Below, one piece after another: positions 1 to 6,190 of a stretch of DNA of 8,933 nt (positions within the stretch are counted from its first letter, which is position 1; every line of letters starts with the position of its first letter). Source of the stretch: Bacteroidales bacterium UBA1237 (GTDB lineage Bacteria; Bacteroidota; Bacteroidia; Bacteroidales; UBA932); assembly GCA_002308935.1 (NCBI GenBank), contig DBWN01000270.1:1-8933 (forward strand), read 5' to 3'. A program made the position numbers and the translations under genes. A model generated the notes under the pieces. The model did not search any database. It was not told where the DNA came from and saw nothing but the letters and a program-made list of their open reading frames with translations.

Positions 1-266
1 TCTCCAAGAGCCTCGTAATCCACGTCGATACCGACAACGGCGTCGGCTCCCATTGCCGCGGCTCTCCTTGCCATCTCGTCCAAGGCCCTGTCCCTGGATT
101 TCATGAGCTCGTTTTCGTATGAGCCTGACCTTCCGCCGATGAAGTTCCTTATCCCGGCGGTGAAGTCCTTCAGGAAGTTAACTCCTGCGACCACCTCGCC
201 GAAGACCACTCCCTTATATTCGACTATGGTTCTCCCTTCAATGGAGGGGGTTGTAGTAAGTATCAT
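1..266 (-). CDS. ybjQ: YbjQ/UPF0145 family protein, partial (C-terminus beyond window)
   Basis: Translation from the ATG at 266 gives 88 residues starting MILTTTPSIEGRTIVEYKG. It lines up along its whole length with my memory of E. coli YbjQ (about 107 aa): TTP.(I/L)EG.TIVEY.GVV.GE near the start, then DF.AGIR and IGGRSGSYE in the middle, then GADAVVGIDVDYE near the end. About 18-20 residues should lie beyond base 1. The family is small and cytoplasmic, described as a putative heavy-metal-binding domain forming pentamers, with no firm physiological role. The start is well defined because an in-frame TAA lies a few codons upstream. The gene begins 27 bp after the stop of the patatin gene on the same strand, so it is probably the last or a late gene of that transcript. 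No good promoter was seen in the short AT-rich gap. Confidence 0.92.
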   Translation of the reverse strand, partial: MILTTTPSIEGRTIVEYKGVVFGEVVAGVNFLKDFTAGIRNFIGGRSGSYENELMKSRDRALDEMARRAAAMGADAVVGIDVDYEALG

Positions 267-293
267 GACTGTAATGATTTACAATTAAATAAC

Positions 294-2714
294 TTAGAAA
301 TCGTATCCGAATGAGAAGTTGACTCCGAAACCGGTCATATTGCTCCAGAATCCGCTGACCCTCAAGGGACCCGCCATGGTCTTCCTGCCGAACCCGATGC
401 CGAAAGCATAAGCTGTCGGATCGTGCGAAAGCAGACCTTTGAAGGAACCGGCATTCTGAAGGAGCTGGCTCTTCAGGCTGAAATAAGTCTTGTGGTTGAG
501 CCGGTAGCGGGTATCGAACTGGGTAGAGAAGAGGAAACCGTCGTACACGTTCATTCCTGAGGAAAGTCCGAAGAAAGGTATCTGGGCTTCGACGTACCTT
601 CCGGCAAGAGTTCCTCCGGCGCTGAGCACGTGAACGAAGTCCTTCATCCCTGACTCGGCGCTTGTCCATCCGAAGTACAATGAAGGAAGGAAGGTGAATT
701 TGCCGTCAGTGAAAGCGCCCTCGGCGGACAGAAGTCCGGTGAAGTAGGGTTTCACCTTACCGCTTCCTTCGTACTCCCCCTGTTCCTCAAGATAAATTGA
801 ATAACCGTTGAACATCTCCCTGGCCTTTAGTCCTACCCTTACGCCGGAAGTCGGGAAATACCCGTCATTGAAGGTGTCCAGAAGAAGGTCTGCGAAAGCC
901 GAGAACCAGCGGCTTTTGAAGTCGGTGCCCTTCCAGTGCATCTCCGCATCCAGATAATCCTCATAAGGTTCCATCTCGGCGGATACACCAAAGCGCGCTT
1001 TGCCGAAGACGAGATTGGGATCCTCGACAAAGATATCCATACCGGTATGCAAGGCGTTGTACATGGCGTATTCACCTTCGTACCTGTAGCGGAAATTCAT
1101 CTGGTTAGCCCTAACGTCCATACCTATGATGGGAAGCCGGTTCAGGGGCTTGTATGAGAGTTCGAGATTGAGGTTGGTGTTCCTTCCGATCTTCAGTTCA
1201 GAGAGGAACCGTGTCCCGTAGAGCTTCCTTGTGCCTATCCCCAGAAAAGCGTCAACGTACACGATCTCATCAGTATCGACATGCACTCCAGCCCCGAACT
1301 CATTGCGCTGTCCTTTCTGACAGTCGAAGACAAGGGTATAGGGCTCCTCATCTCCAGTAAGGCGATAAGTCACTGAATCAAAGGCCTTTGAGCCGTAAAG
1401 CACAGAGAGGATGGACTCTATCTCCTCCTTGCCGTAAAGGCCGGGCTTGTAGAAGAAACGGGAACCAAGGAACCGGTCCTGCTCCTTTGATGTAACTCCT
1501 TCCATCCTTACTTCTTTCACCCGGACCTTGGTCCTGCCGAGATCGACGGCGGTAGGGGCAGTTCGTTTCGACGGATAGCCGCTCGTCCTTTGAGCGATGG
1601 CCTTGAACTCATCGGCACGGGCAACGGAGTTGGCGTACCCCTGACGTATGATGTCGTCCACGCTCTTCTCATCGAAAGCGAGCATCGAATACCCTTCCAG
1701 GGGATGCGATACCAGAAGGTCGGCGTCCTGCTTGTTTATAGTAGCCGCGTCATGCGACATCATGGACACAGTCTGCATCACAAGGCCGTAGAGCGAACCC
1801 AGTTCCGCGAAGTCCCTCTCGAGCGGCATGTCGGAGCCGATTATTATGTCGGCGCCCATCGCCCTTGCCACGTCGACCGGGAAATTGTTCCTCGTGCCTC
1901 CGTCAAGAAGCACCATACCGTCTGTCCTTACCGGTCTGAAATAGAACGGAATGGCCATGGTCGAACGCAACGCGTCGACAAGCGACCCGCCCGTCCAGTT
2001 CTTCTCTGACATGGTGTACATGTCGGAAGCCACACAGAAGAACGGTATCGGAAGGGCGTCGAACTCAACAGAGTCCTGGTAACCGACCGACACGGAGCTC
2101 AGGGTATTGCGTACATTGTATCCGAACAGGAACCCGTCAGGGATCCCGAGGCCGAGCTGGGAAAGAGCCTCCTTCATGACCTCGGAAGAAGAGGTCTCCT
2201 TTTCGGACACGTTCTTCTGCAAGGGCTTCTGCCTGTTCATCCTTTCCGTGGCTTCCTCCTTGCCGTAACGGAAAGGGATAGTGATGGCGAACCTCTCGGC
2301 GTTCTTCCTCCGCTTGTAGCTCTGGAAGGAATCGGACACCTTGTCGGACATCATCACCGTCCAGTCGAATCCCCTGACCAGGGAATCAAGATACGGTGCG
2401 CTGTAACCCAAGGAATACAGTCCGCTGACAAGACCTCCCATACTGGTTCCGCCTATAAGGTCGACAGGTATTCCCAGTTCCTCCATGTAACGCAGGACGC
2501 CAAGGTGAGCCATGCCCCTGGCGCCTCCTCCGGCAAGCACCACGGCCACAGTGGGACGGTACTGGCGGATGGAGTCCATACGGGCTCTCACCCTGGCTAT
2601 GGCCAAGGAGTCCCCTACCGGGTCCACGCTCGGCATCACCAGATTGTTGGGATTCTGTGAAAAAAGGGCGGTAAAGGAAAGAATTGAGACCAGTGAAAGG
2701 AGTATCTTCTTCAT
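294..2714 (-). CDS. Patatin-like phospholipase with POTRA and Omp85-type outer-membrane barrel (type Vd-like)
   Basis: This is an 806-aa exported protein. Residues 1 to about 20 (MKKILLSLVSILSFTALFSQ) form a signal peptide. A patatin domain spans about 54-300. It has the oxyanion motif GGGARG at 62-67, the nucleophile elbow GTSMG with Ser91, and the DGG motif with Asp271, so the Ser-Asp dyad is intact. A POTRA-like stretch follows at about 396-466 (VKEVRMEGV, then alternating strands and helices). The remaining roughly 340 residues look like an Omp85-type beta-barrel ending in GYDF with a C-terminal Phe. The order patatin-POTRA-barrel is that of PlpD-type (type Vd) autotransported lipases, and similar fusions are common in Bacteroidetes. 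The likely role is lipid acyl hydrolysis at or outside the outer membrane; the substrate is unknown. I chose the ATG at 2714 over a TTG two codons upstream because it gives a classic Lys-Lys signal peptide start. The gene starts 33 bp after the DUF4421-like gene and is probably cotranscribed with it. Confidence 0.92.
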   Translation of the reverse strand: MKKILLSLVSILSFTALFSQNPNNLVMPSVDPVGDSLAIARVRARMDSIRQYRPTVAVVLAGGGARGMAHLGVLRYMEELGIPVDLIGGTSMGGLVSGLYSLGYSAPYLDSLVRGFDWTVMMSDKVSDSFQSYKRRKNAERFAITIPFRYGKEEATERMNRQKPLQKNVSEKETSSSEVMKEALSQLGLGIPDGFLFGYNVRNTLSSVSVGYQDSVEFDALPIPFFCVASDMYTMSEKNWTGGSLVDALRSTMAIPFYFRPVRTDGMVLLDGGTRNNFPVDVARAMGADIIIGSDMPLERDFAELGSLYGLVMQTVSMMSHDAATINKQDADLLVSHPLEGYSMLAFDEKSVDDIIRQGYANSVARADEFKAIAQRTSGYPSKRTAPTAVDLGRTKVRVKEVRMEGVTSKEQDRFLGSRFFYKPGLYGKEEIESILSVLYGSKAFDSVTYRLTGDEEPYTLVFDCQKGQRNEFGAGVHVDTDEIVYVDAFLGIGTRKLYGTRFLSELKIGRNTNLNLELSYKPLNRLPIIGMDVRANQMNFRYRYEGEYAMYNALHTGMDIFVEDPNLVFGKARFGVSAEMEPYEDYLDAEMHWKGTDFKSRWFSAFADLLLDTFNDGYFPTSGVRVGLKAREMFNGYSIYLEEQGEYEGSGKVKPYFTGLLSAEGAFTDGKFTFLPSLYFGWTSAESGMKDFVHVLSAGGTLAGRYVEAQIPFFGLSSGMNVYDGFLFSTQFDTRYRLNHKTYFSLKSQLLQNAGSFKGLLSHDPTAYAFGIGFGRKTMAGPLRVSGFWSNMTGFGVNFSFGYDF

Positions 2715-2747
2715 CGTCAACTTATTATCTAAGGTATGGAAAGATTT

Positions 2748-3980
2748 CTAGAAACGGTAACCCACCTTCAGGCCGGCTATCCAGTCATGGAACAATCCGA
2801 CAGTGTCCATCTTCAGTGCGGTGCCTTTCTCATGGCGTTCCGGGTTCATGGGGACTTGGTTGCTCTTGATCCGGAACATGTTGTATTCACCATAGAGGTT
2901 CACGTTCCATCTGTCATATGTGAAAAGTGCCCCAGCCCTCAGGATGAGGTTCGGCTGGACGGCTCCCTTGATCTTGCTCTGGCCGGAGATCTCGCAGCCG
3001 GTAAGGTACATTTCCCTCACTTCTATGTAATCCCTCAACGCGTCGTATTCGTCAAGGCCGTGCTTCCTGAGGTATTCTTCCTTGACGTAATTCCAGTCCG
3101 GGTATCCGTAAGTCCTGAAAATCACCCTGTTGAGGAAGGTCAGCATAGGGGTGGCGGTGAGGTTCAGGGTGAGGTTCCTCAGGCCTTTGTCCTTTTCGGA
3201 GGGATCCCTGTGCAGAATCACTCGGTTGTATGAATATCCGGCACCGATGGAGAGCTGCCTTGTGGCGATGCTTCCAGTATCGTCCAGAAGCATCACGAAG
3301 ACTTCGTCATGAGGGTCGAAGCTCATTTCGCCGGAAGAGTATTTGGAGACGAAAACCACCGAACCCGAGGACTTCTTCTGGAGAGTCTTCGAATCATAAG
3401 CGGCAATGTAGGAGAAACGTCTGCGGTTGAGGACGTAATAGCCGTCCACCGAGAAGAACTTCATTCTTCCCGGGTACTCTGTAGTGAAATCCATCGGTTC
3501 CATCTCCACCACCTGCGTGAAGGCAAGGTTCCCGCTGATTTTCTCGTAATGCTTGCTGTAGCGGACCTGGATGCCGTATCCCGCGCTGAAAAGGCGGATG
3601 AAATTGTTCTTGTCAGCGTTCTTCTTCCCCAGTTCCTTGCCCAGACCGAACGAAAGGGGCCCCCATCCTGCGGTGAGGCCGAGCTGGTTGGAGGAGCGGC
3701 TGTCGAACTTCATCGAAAGCGAAGCTCCGACCATCTGGTTTTCAGCTACGCCTTCGATGTCACAGTCCATGGAAAGGCCTGTGCTGATGAAGGTGTATTT
3801 CGGTGACAGGGTCCATCTTGGAGCCCTCTGCAGGAAATACTCCGGATCGAGGACCTTGCTCGGCCCCGTGAGTTTGTTCCAAAGATCGACAGTGTGCTGG
3901 GAGAATATCTGCGCTCTGCTTCCCTGCATCGGGAGCAGAAGCGATACGAGGATGAAGAACAGGGTTCTCTTATTGGTCAT
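2748..3980 (-). CDS. DUF4421-like outer-membrane beta-barrel protein
   Basis: The 410-aa product begins MTNKRTLFFILVSLLLPMQG, a signal peptide with likely cleavage after SRA near residue 23. The mature part starts with a short segment (VDLWNKLTG, then VLDPEYFLQRAPRW). It continues as alternating amphipathic beta strands with many aromatic and Gly residues, including a GLTAGWGPLSFGLG-type hairpin, and ends in LKVGYRF with a terminal Phe. This layout fits the Bacteroidetes DUF4421 family, for which I know no established function; the assignment is from pattern memory. The reading frame stays open to an ATG at 4028, but that would put 16 non-signal residues in front and start upstream of a consensus promoter (3999-4028), so 3980 is preferred. 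It is followed after 33 bp by the patatin-barrel gene, suggesting joint expression of two outer-membrane barrels. Another uncharacterised porin-like family remains possible. Confidence 0.72.
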   Translation of the reverse strand: MTNKRTLFFILVSLLLPMQGSRAQIFSQHTVDLWNKLTGPSKVLDPEYFLQRAPRWTLSPKYTFISTGLSMDCDIEGVAENQMVGASLSMKFDSRSSNQLGLTAGWGPLSFGLGKELGKKNADKNNFIRLFSAGYGIQVRYSKHYEKISGNLAFTQVVEMEPMDFTTEYPGRMKFFSVDGYYVLNRRRFSYIAAYDSKTLQKKSSGSVVFVSKYSSGEMSFDPHDEVFVMLLDDTGSIATRQLSIGAGYSYNRVILHRDPSEKDKGLRNLTLNLTATPMLTFLNRVIFRTYGYPDWNYVKEEYLRKHGLDEYDALRDYIEVREMYLTGCEISGQSKIKGAVQPNLILRAGALFTYDRWNVNLYGEYNMFRIKSNQVPMNPERHEKGTALKMDTVGLFHDWIAGLKVGYRF

Positions 3981-3998
3981 TGTGAAGTGGTCAATATG

Positions 3999-4028
3999 CA
4001 AATATATCGCTTCTCCGTGTATTTTCAA
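3999..4028 (-). promoter_or_regulatory. Bacteroidetes-type promoter upstream of the DUF4421-like gene
   Basis: On the minus strand, TTG (4028-4026) is followed after exactly 19 nt by TATATTTG (4006-3999). This is a full match to the Bacteroidetes sigma factor consensus TTG-N19-21-TAnnTTTG. Transcription would begin near 3992-3996, leaving a leader of only about 12-16 nt before the ATG at 3980. The site decides the start codon: the upstream in-frame ATG at 4028 overlaps the -33 element and would not be on this transcript. It also means the DUF4421-patatin-ybjQ genes can be transcribed without the lipoprotein gene. Confidence 0.72.
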
Positions 4029-4063
4029 TACCGGAGAGGATGGAAAAACCGCTTTTCAGGGCG

Positions 4064-4501
4064 CTATTCCACCACTTTCAGTTCAAGATCGTATCCGGCG
4101 TACTTTGAATCGACGAGGACAAGGGCGCAGGGACGCATGGTGTAAGAGATGGGTTCGTCCTCGATGATCTTGTAAAGCACCCTTATCTTCCCTTTCGAAG
4201 GGACTTCGACATCCTCGATCTCAATGGTGGTATCGATATCCCTTTTCCCGAGGTCTATGGGGATGACGCACTTCGAGGCGAAGTCTATCGGGGTCGGAAG
4301 ACCGCCCATCACGGCAGCGGTCCCGAACCATTCGGAGAACAGTTCCTGGGATGAAATCGTACCCGGCACCCTGCCCTGCACGTCATTCCTCACGAAATAC
4401 CCGTCAGCTACGCTGTAGTCCACCTTGGATGGAGATTCGCCGCAAGAGAAAAGGCACATGGAAACGGCTATGGCCGCCATTATGGAGAATATCTTTTTCA
4501 T
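4064..4501 (-). CDS. Small lipoprotein, possibly PrcB-like
   Basis: The 145-aa product has a type II signal sequence (MKKIFSIMAAIAVSMCLFSC) with lipobox LFSC and lipidation at Cys20, followed by GESPSK, so a membrane-anchored periplasmic or surface lipoprotein is expected. The mature domain of about 120 residues contains DGYFVRND (33-40), ISSQELFSEWFG (49-60), PTPIDF (69-74), a central strand-rich segment, and TMRPCALVLVDSKY (121-134). I recognise similar hypothetical lipoproteins in Bacteroidales but no named function. The run of a sequence like ISSQEEF, then an IDF strand, then beta strands and a final strand near a .RP. motif faintly recalls the PrcB C-terminal domain of protease-complex subunits; this is inference. 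A promoter lies directly upstream, and the stop is 83 bp before the next start on the same strand (or 35 bp before the unlikely long start). Confidence 0.8.
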   Translation of the reverse strand: MKKIFSIMAAIAVSMCLFSCGESPSKVDYSVADGYFVRNDVQGRVPGTISSQELFSEWFGTAAVMGGLPTPIDFASKCVIPIDLGKRDIDTTIEIEDVEVPSKGKIRVLYKIIEDEPISYTMRPCALVLVDSKYAGYDLELKVVE

Positions 4502-4518
4502 ATGACCATTAGTTTATA

Positions 4519-4549
4519 CAAAGGAAAGAAATCCTTATGAAAAGGACAA
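4519..4549 (-). promoter_or_regulatory. Bacteroidetes-type promoter of the lipoprotein gene
   Basis: The minus strand shows TTG (4549-4547), a 20-nt spacer and TTCCTTTG (4526-4519). The second element differs from TAnnTTTG at one position. A start near 4512-4516 would leave a leader of about 11-15 nt before the ATG at 4501, much like the neighbouring DUF4421 promoter. The spacer holds a 5-bp inverted repeat, TCCTT-N5-AAGGA, which may be chance. Confidence 0.55.
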
Positions 4550-4551
4550 CT

Positions 4552-4592
4552 TGGAGGCGGGGCGGACTGCAGAAAAAACACCCCAACCTCCA
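4552..4592. repeat. Imperfect inverted repeat between divergent promoters
   Basis: TGGAGG-C-GGGG (4552-4562) faces CCCC-AA-CCTCCA (4581-4592) across an 18-nt loop, giving ten pairs interrupted by a 1x2 internal loop. It abuts the -33 element of the lipoprotein promoter. Neither strand has a U-tract after it, so it is not an intrinsic terminator. A protein-binding site is possible but unproven. Confidence 0.4.
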
Positions 4593-4620
4593 CAAGAAGG
4601 CAAATCAAGGACTTCCGGAC

Positions 4621-4651
4621 TATGAGATGACGCGGAAAATTCGTAAATTTG
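4621..4651 (+). promoter_or_regulatory. Bacteroidetes-type promoter of rlmD
   Basis: TAAATTTG (4644-4651) matches TAnnTTTG exactly. TATG (4621-4624) lies 19 nt upstream and matches three of four bases of the -33 TTTG element. Predicted transcription starts near 4655-4658, about 80 nt before the rlmD ATG. This leader is far longer than those of the minus-strand genes and carries palindromes at its beginning. Confidence 0.65.
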
Positions 4652-4664
4652 CACGATATCGCGT

Positions 4665-4676
4665 GTTTACGTAAAC
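4665..4676. repeat. Perfect 12-bp palindrome at the start of the rlmD leader
   Basis: GTTTACGTAAAC is a perfect palindrome centred roughly 12-16 bases after the predicted rlmD transcription start. Just upstream, CACG-ATATCG-CGTG (4652-4665) forms a second dyad containing the perfect octamer CGATATCG (4654-4661). The position fits an operator that would block early transcription, but no regulator gene is in the window and the function is inferred only from symmetry and position. Confidence 0.45.
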
Positions 4677-4736
4677 CAGCGATTGACCCGTAACACCACC
4701 GCTCCTTCATCGGAGGGGCAGAGCAACAAGCAGCGA

Positions 4737-6185
4737 ATGTCAAGAAAAAAGATAGACCTTGTACTTGAGAACGTGACCGTCGAGGCGATCGCCGCTGAAG
4801 GCAACGCCCTCACTCATGTGGACGGCATGGTCCTTTTCGTGGGGAGCGCAGTCCCCGGGGACATAGTGAACGTCAGGGTCACCAAGAAGAAAAAGAATTT
4901 CATGGAGGGTTACATAACCAAGATCGTCGAACCCTCCCCTGACCGTCTGAAGCCCTTCTGCAAGCATTTCGGGCTATGCGGAGGCTGCAAATGGCAGGCT
5001 CTCCCGTACAGGATGCAGCTCCAGGCGAAGGAGCAGCAGGTAATCGACCAGCTGGTGAGGATCGGCCATCTCGACATCCCTCAGATCTCGCCCATAATCC
5101 CTTCCGAAAAGACGACCCTCTACAGGAACAAGCTGGAATTCACCTTCTCCAAGAAAAGGTGGATCTACCCTTGGGAGGATCCCGATTCACTCTCTGAAGA
5201 AGAGCGGCTCGGCCTCGGCTTTCATGTCGGGAAATTCTTCGACAAGGTCCTTGACATAGAGGAATGCCACCTCCAGAGGGAACCCTCCAACGCCATAAGG
5301 AACTTCATCCGCGACTACGCGATAGACAACGGCCTTGAGTTCTATGACCTGAGGGAAAACAAGGGTTTCGTCAGGAACATGTTCATAAGGACGACCGACA
5401 CCGGTGACGTCATGCTCATCATGTGCTTCGCTTATGAGGATGAGCCAGCAAGGGTCGCGATGCTTGACGCGATAGCTGAAGAATTCCCTGAAATAACCTC
5501 CCTCCACTACGTGATAAACACCAAGTTGAACGACTCAATTTCCGACCAGACCTGCATCCTTTACAAGGGCAATGAGGCCATATTCGAGACCATGGAGGGA
5601 CTCTCATTCAGGATAGGTCCCAAGTCCTTCTACCAGACCAACAGTGCCCAGGCATACAGGCTCTACAGCGCAGCCAGATCCCTGGCCGGCCTGACCGGAA
5701 AGGAGACCGTCTACGACCTTTACACAGGAACCGGCACGATAGCCCAGTTCGTCTCCTCCAAGGCTTCAAAGGTGATCGGCATCGAATACGTTCCCGAAGC
5801 CATCGAGGACGCCAAGGACAACGCCAGAAGGAACGGGATCACCAACTGCGAATTCTTCGCCGGGGACATGAAGGACGTGCTGAACGCCAAGTTCATCTCC
5901 GCCCACGGACATCCTGACGTTATGATACTCGACCCTCCAAGGGCCGGAATACATCCCGCGGTTGCGGATGTCATCCTCGCTGCTGAACCGTCAAGGATCG
6001 TCTACGTGAGCTGCAACCCCGCCTCCCAGGCGAGGGACCTCCAGATCCTCTGCAGCAAGTACAGGATAACCGCGGTGCAGCCGGTGGACATGTTCCCCCA
6101 CACCCAGCACGTGGAGAACATCTGCGCCCTCGAACTCATACCTGAAGAGGAGAGAACCTCCCCTGAAACCATTCAGCAAGACTGA
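4737..6185 (+). CDS. rlmD: 23S rRNA (uracil-C5)-methyltransferase RlmD (RumA/TrmA family)
   Basis: The 482-aa cytoplasmic enzyme transfers a methyl group from S-adenosylmethionine to C5 of a uridine in 23S rRNA (U1939 in E. coli). A TRAM RNA-binding domain covers about residues 5-65 (VTVEAIAAEG, VPGDIVNVRV). Four cysteines placed as in the RumA [4Fe-4S] site are visible: C75, C81 and C84 in CKHFGLCGGCKW, and C177 in DIEECHL. The methyltransferase domain has FYQTNSAQA (about 299-307), the SAM loop DLYTGTG (327-333), DPPRAG (399-404), the catalytic Cys426 in VSCNPASQARDL, and Glu460 in HVEN as the probable general base. Bacteroidetes homologues share nearly the same blocks. The ATG at 4737 (MSRKKIDL) is preferred to an in-frame TTG at 4683 that would add 18 hydrophilic residues. 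The next gene starts 5 bp after the stop, so the two are surely cotranscribed. The TrmA-type tRNA or RlmC specificity cannot be fully excluded from sequence alone. Confidence 0.94.
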   Translation: MSRKKIDLVLENVTVEAIAAEGNALTHVDGMVLFVGSAVPGDIVNVRVTKKKKNFMEGYITKIVEPSPDRLKPFCKHFGLCGGCKWQALPYRMQLQAKEQQVIDQLVRIGHLDIPQISPIIPSEKTTLYRNKLEFTFSKKRWIYPWEDPDSLSEEERLGLGFHVGKFFDKVLDIEECHLQREPSNAIRNFIRDYAIDNGLEFYDLRENKGFVRNMFIRTTDTGDVMLIMCFAYEDEPARVAMLDAIAEEFPEITSLHYVINTKLNDSISDQTCILYKGNEAIFETMEGLSFRIGPKSFYQTNSAQAYRLYSAARSLAGLTGKETVYDLYTGTGTIAQFVSSKASKVIGIEYVPEAIEDAKDNARRNGITNCEFFAGDMKDVLNAKFISAHGHPDVMILDPPRAGIHPAVADVILAAEPSRIVYVSCNPASQARDLQILCSKYRITAVQPVDMFPHTQHVENICALELIPEEERTSPETIQQD

Positions 6186-6190
6186 CGACT

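Noticed and set aside
267..293. AT-rich gap before ybjQ as a separate promoter
   Set aside because: No TAnnTTTG element with a correctly spaced TTG could be found; AT-richness alone is not enough.
238..669. A 143-codon minus-strand frame overlapping the end of the patatin gene and the start of ybjQ
   Set aside because: It is out of frame with both well-supported genes and its Arg-rich product resembles no family.
1590..2009. Plus-strand open frame of 139 codons inside the patatin gene
   Set aside because: It is antisense to the conserved patatin domain, shows no family pattern and has no promoter-like sequence; it is a coding shadow.
4037..4062. GAAAA-type inverted repeat with T-run between the lipoprotein and DUF4421 genes, as a possible terminator
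   Set aside because: The stem is only about five A-T-rich pairs and lacks a GC-rich base, so it is too weak to be called an intrinsic terminator.
2736..4167. Several plus-strand open frames of 60-198 codons across the DUF4421-like gene
   Set aside because: They overlap one another and lie opposite a gene with a signal peptide, barrel strands and its own promoter. Their products look like random reading of GC-rich DNA.
4683..4736. Upstream TTG start for rlmD adding 18 residues
   Set aside because: The added residues are hydrophilic and unlike RlmD N-termini, while the ATG at 4737 gives the usual MSRKK-type beginning.
4498..4743. Minus-strand open frame of 81 codons covering the divergent intergenic region
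   Set aside because: It spans both predicted promoters, overlaps the rlmD start and has an unconvincing composition.
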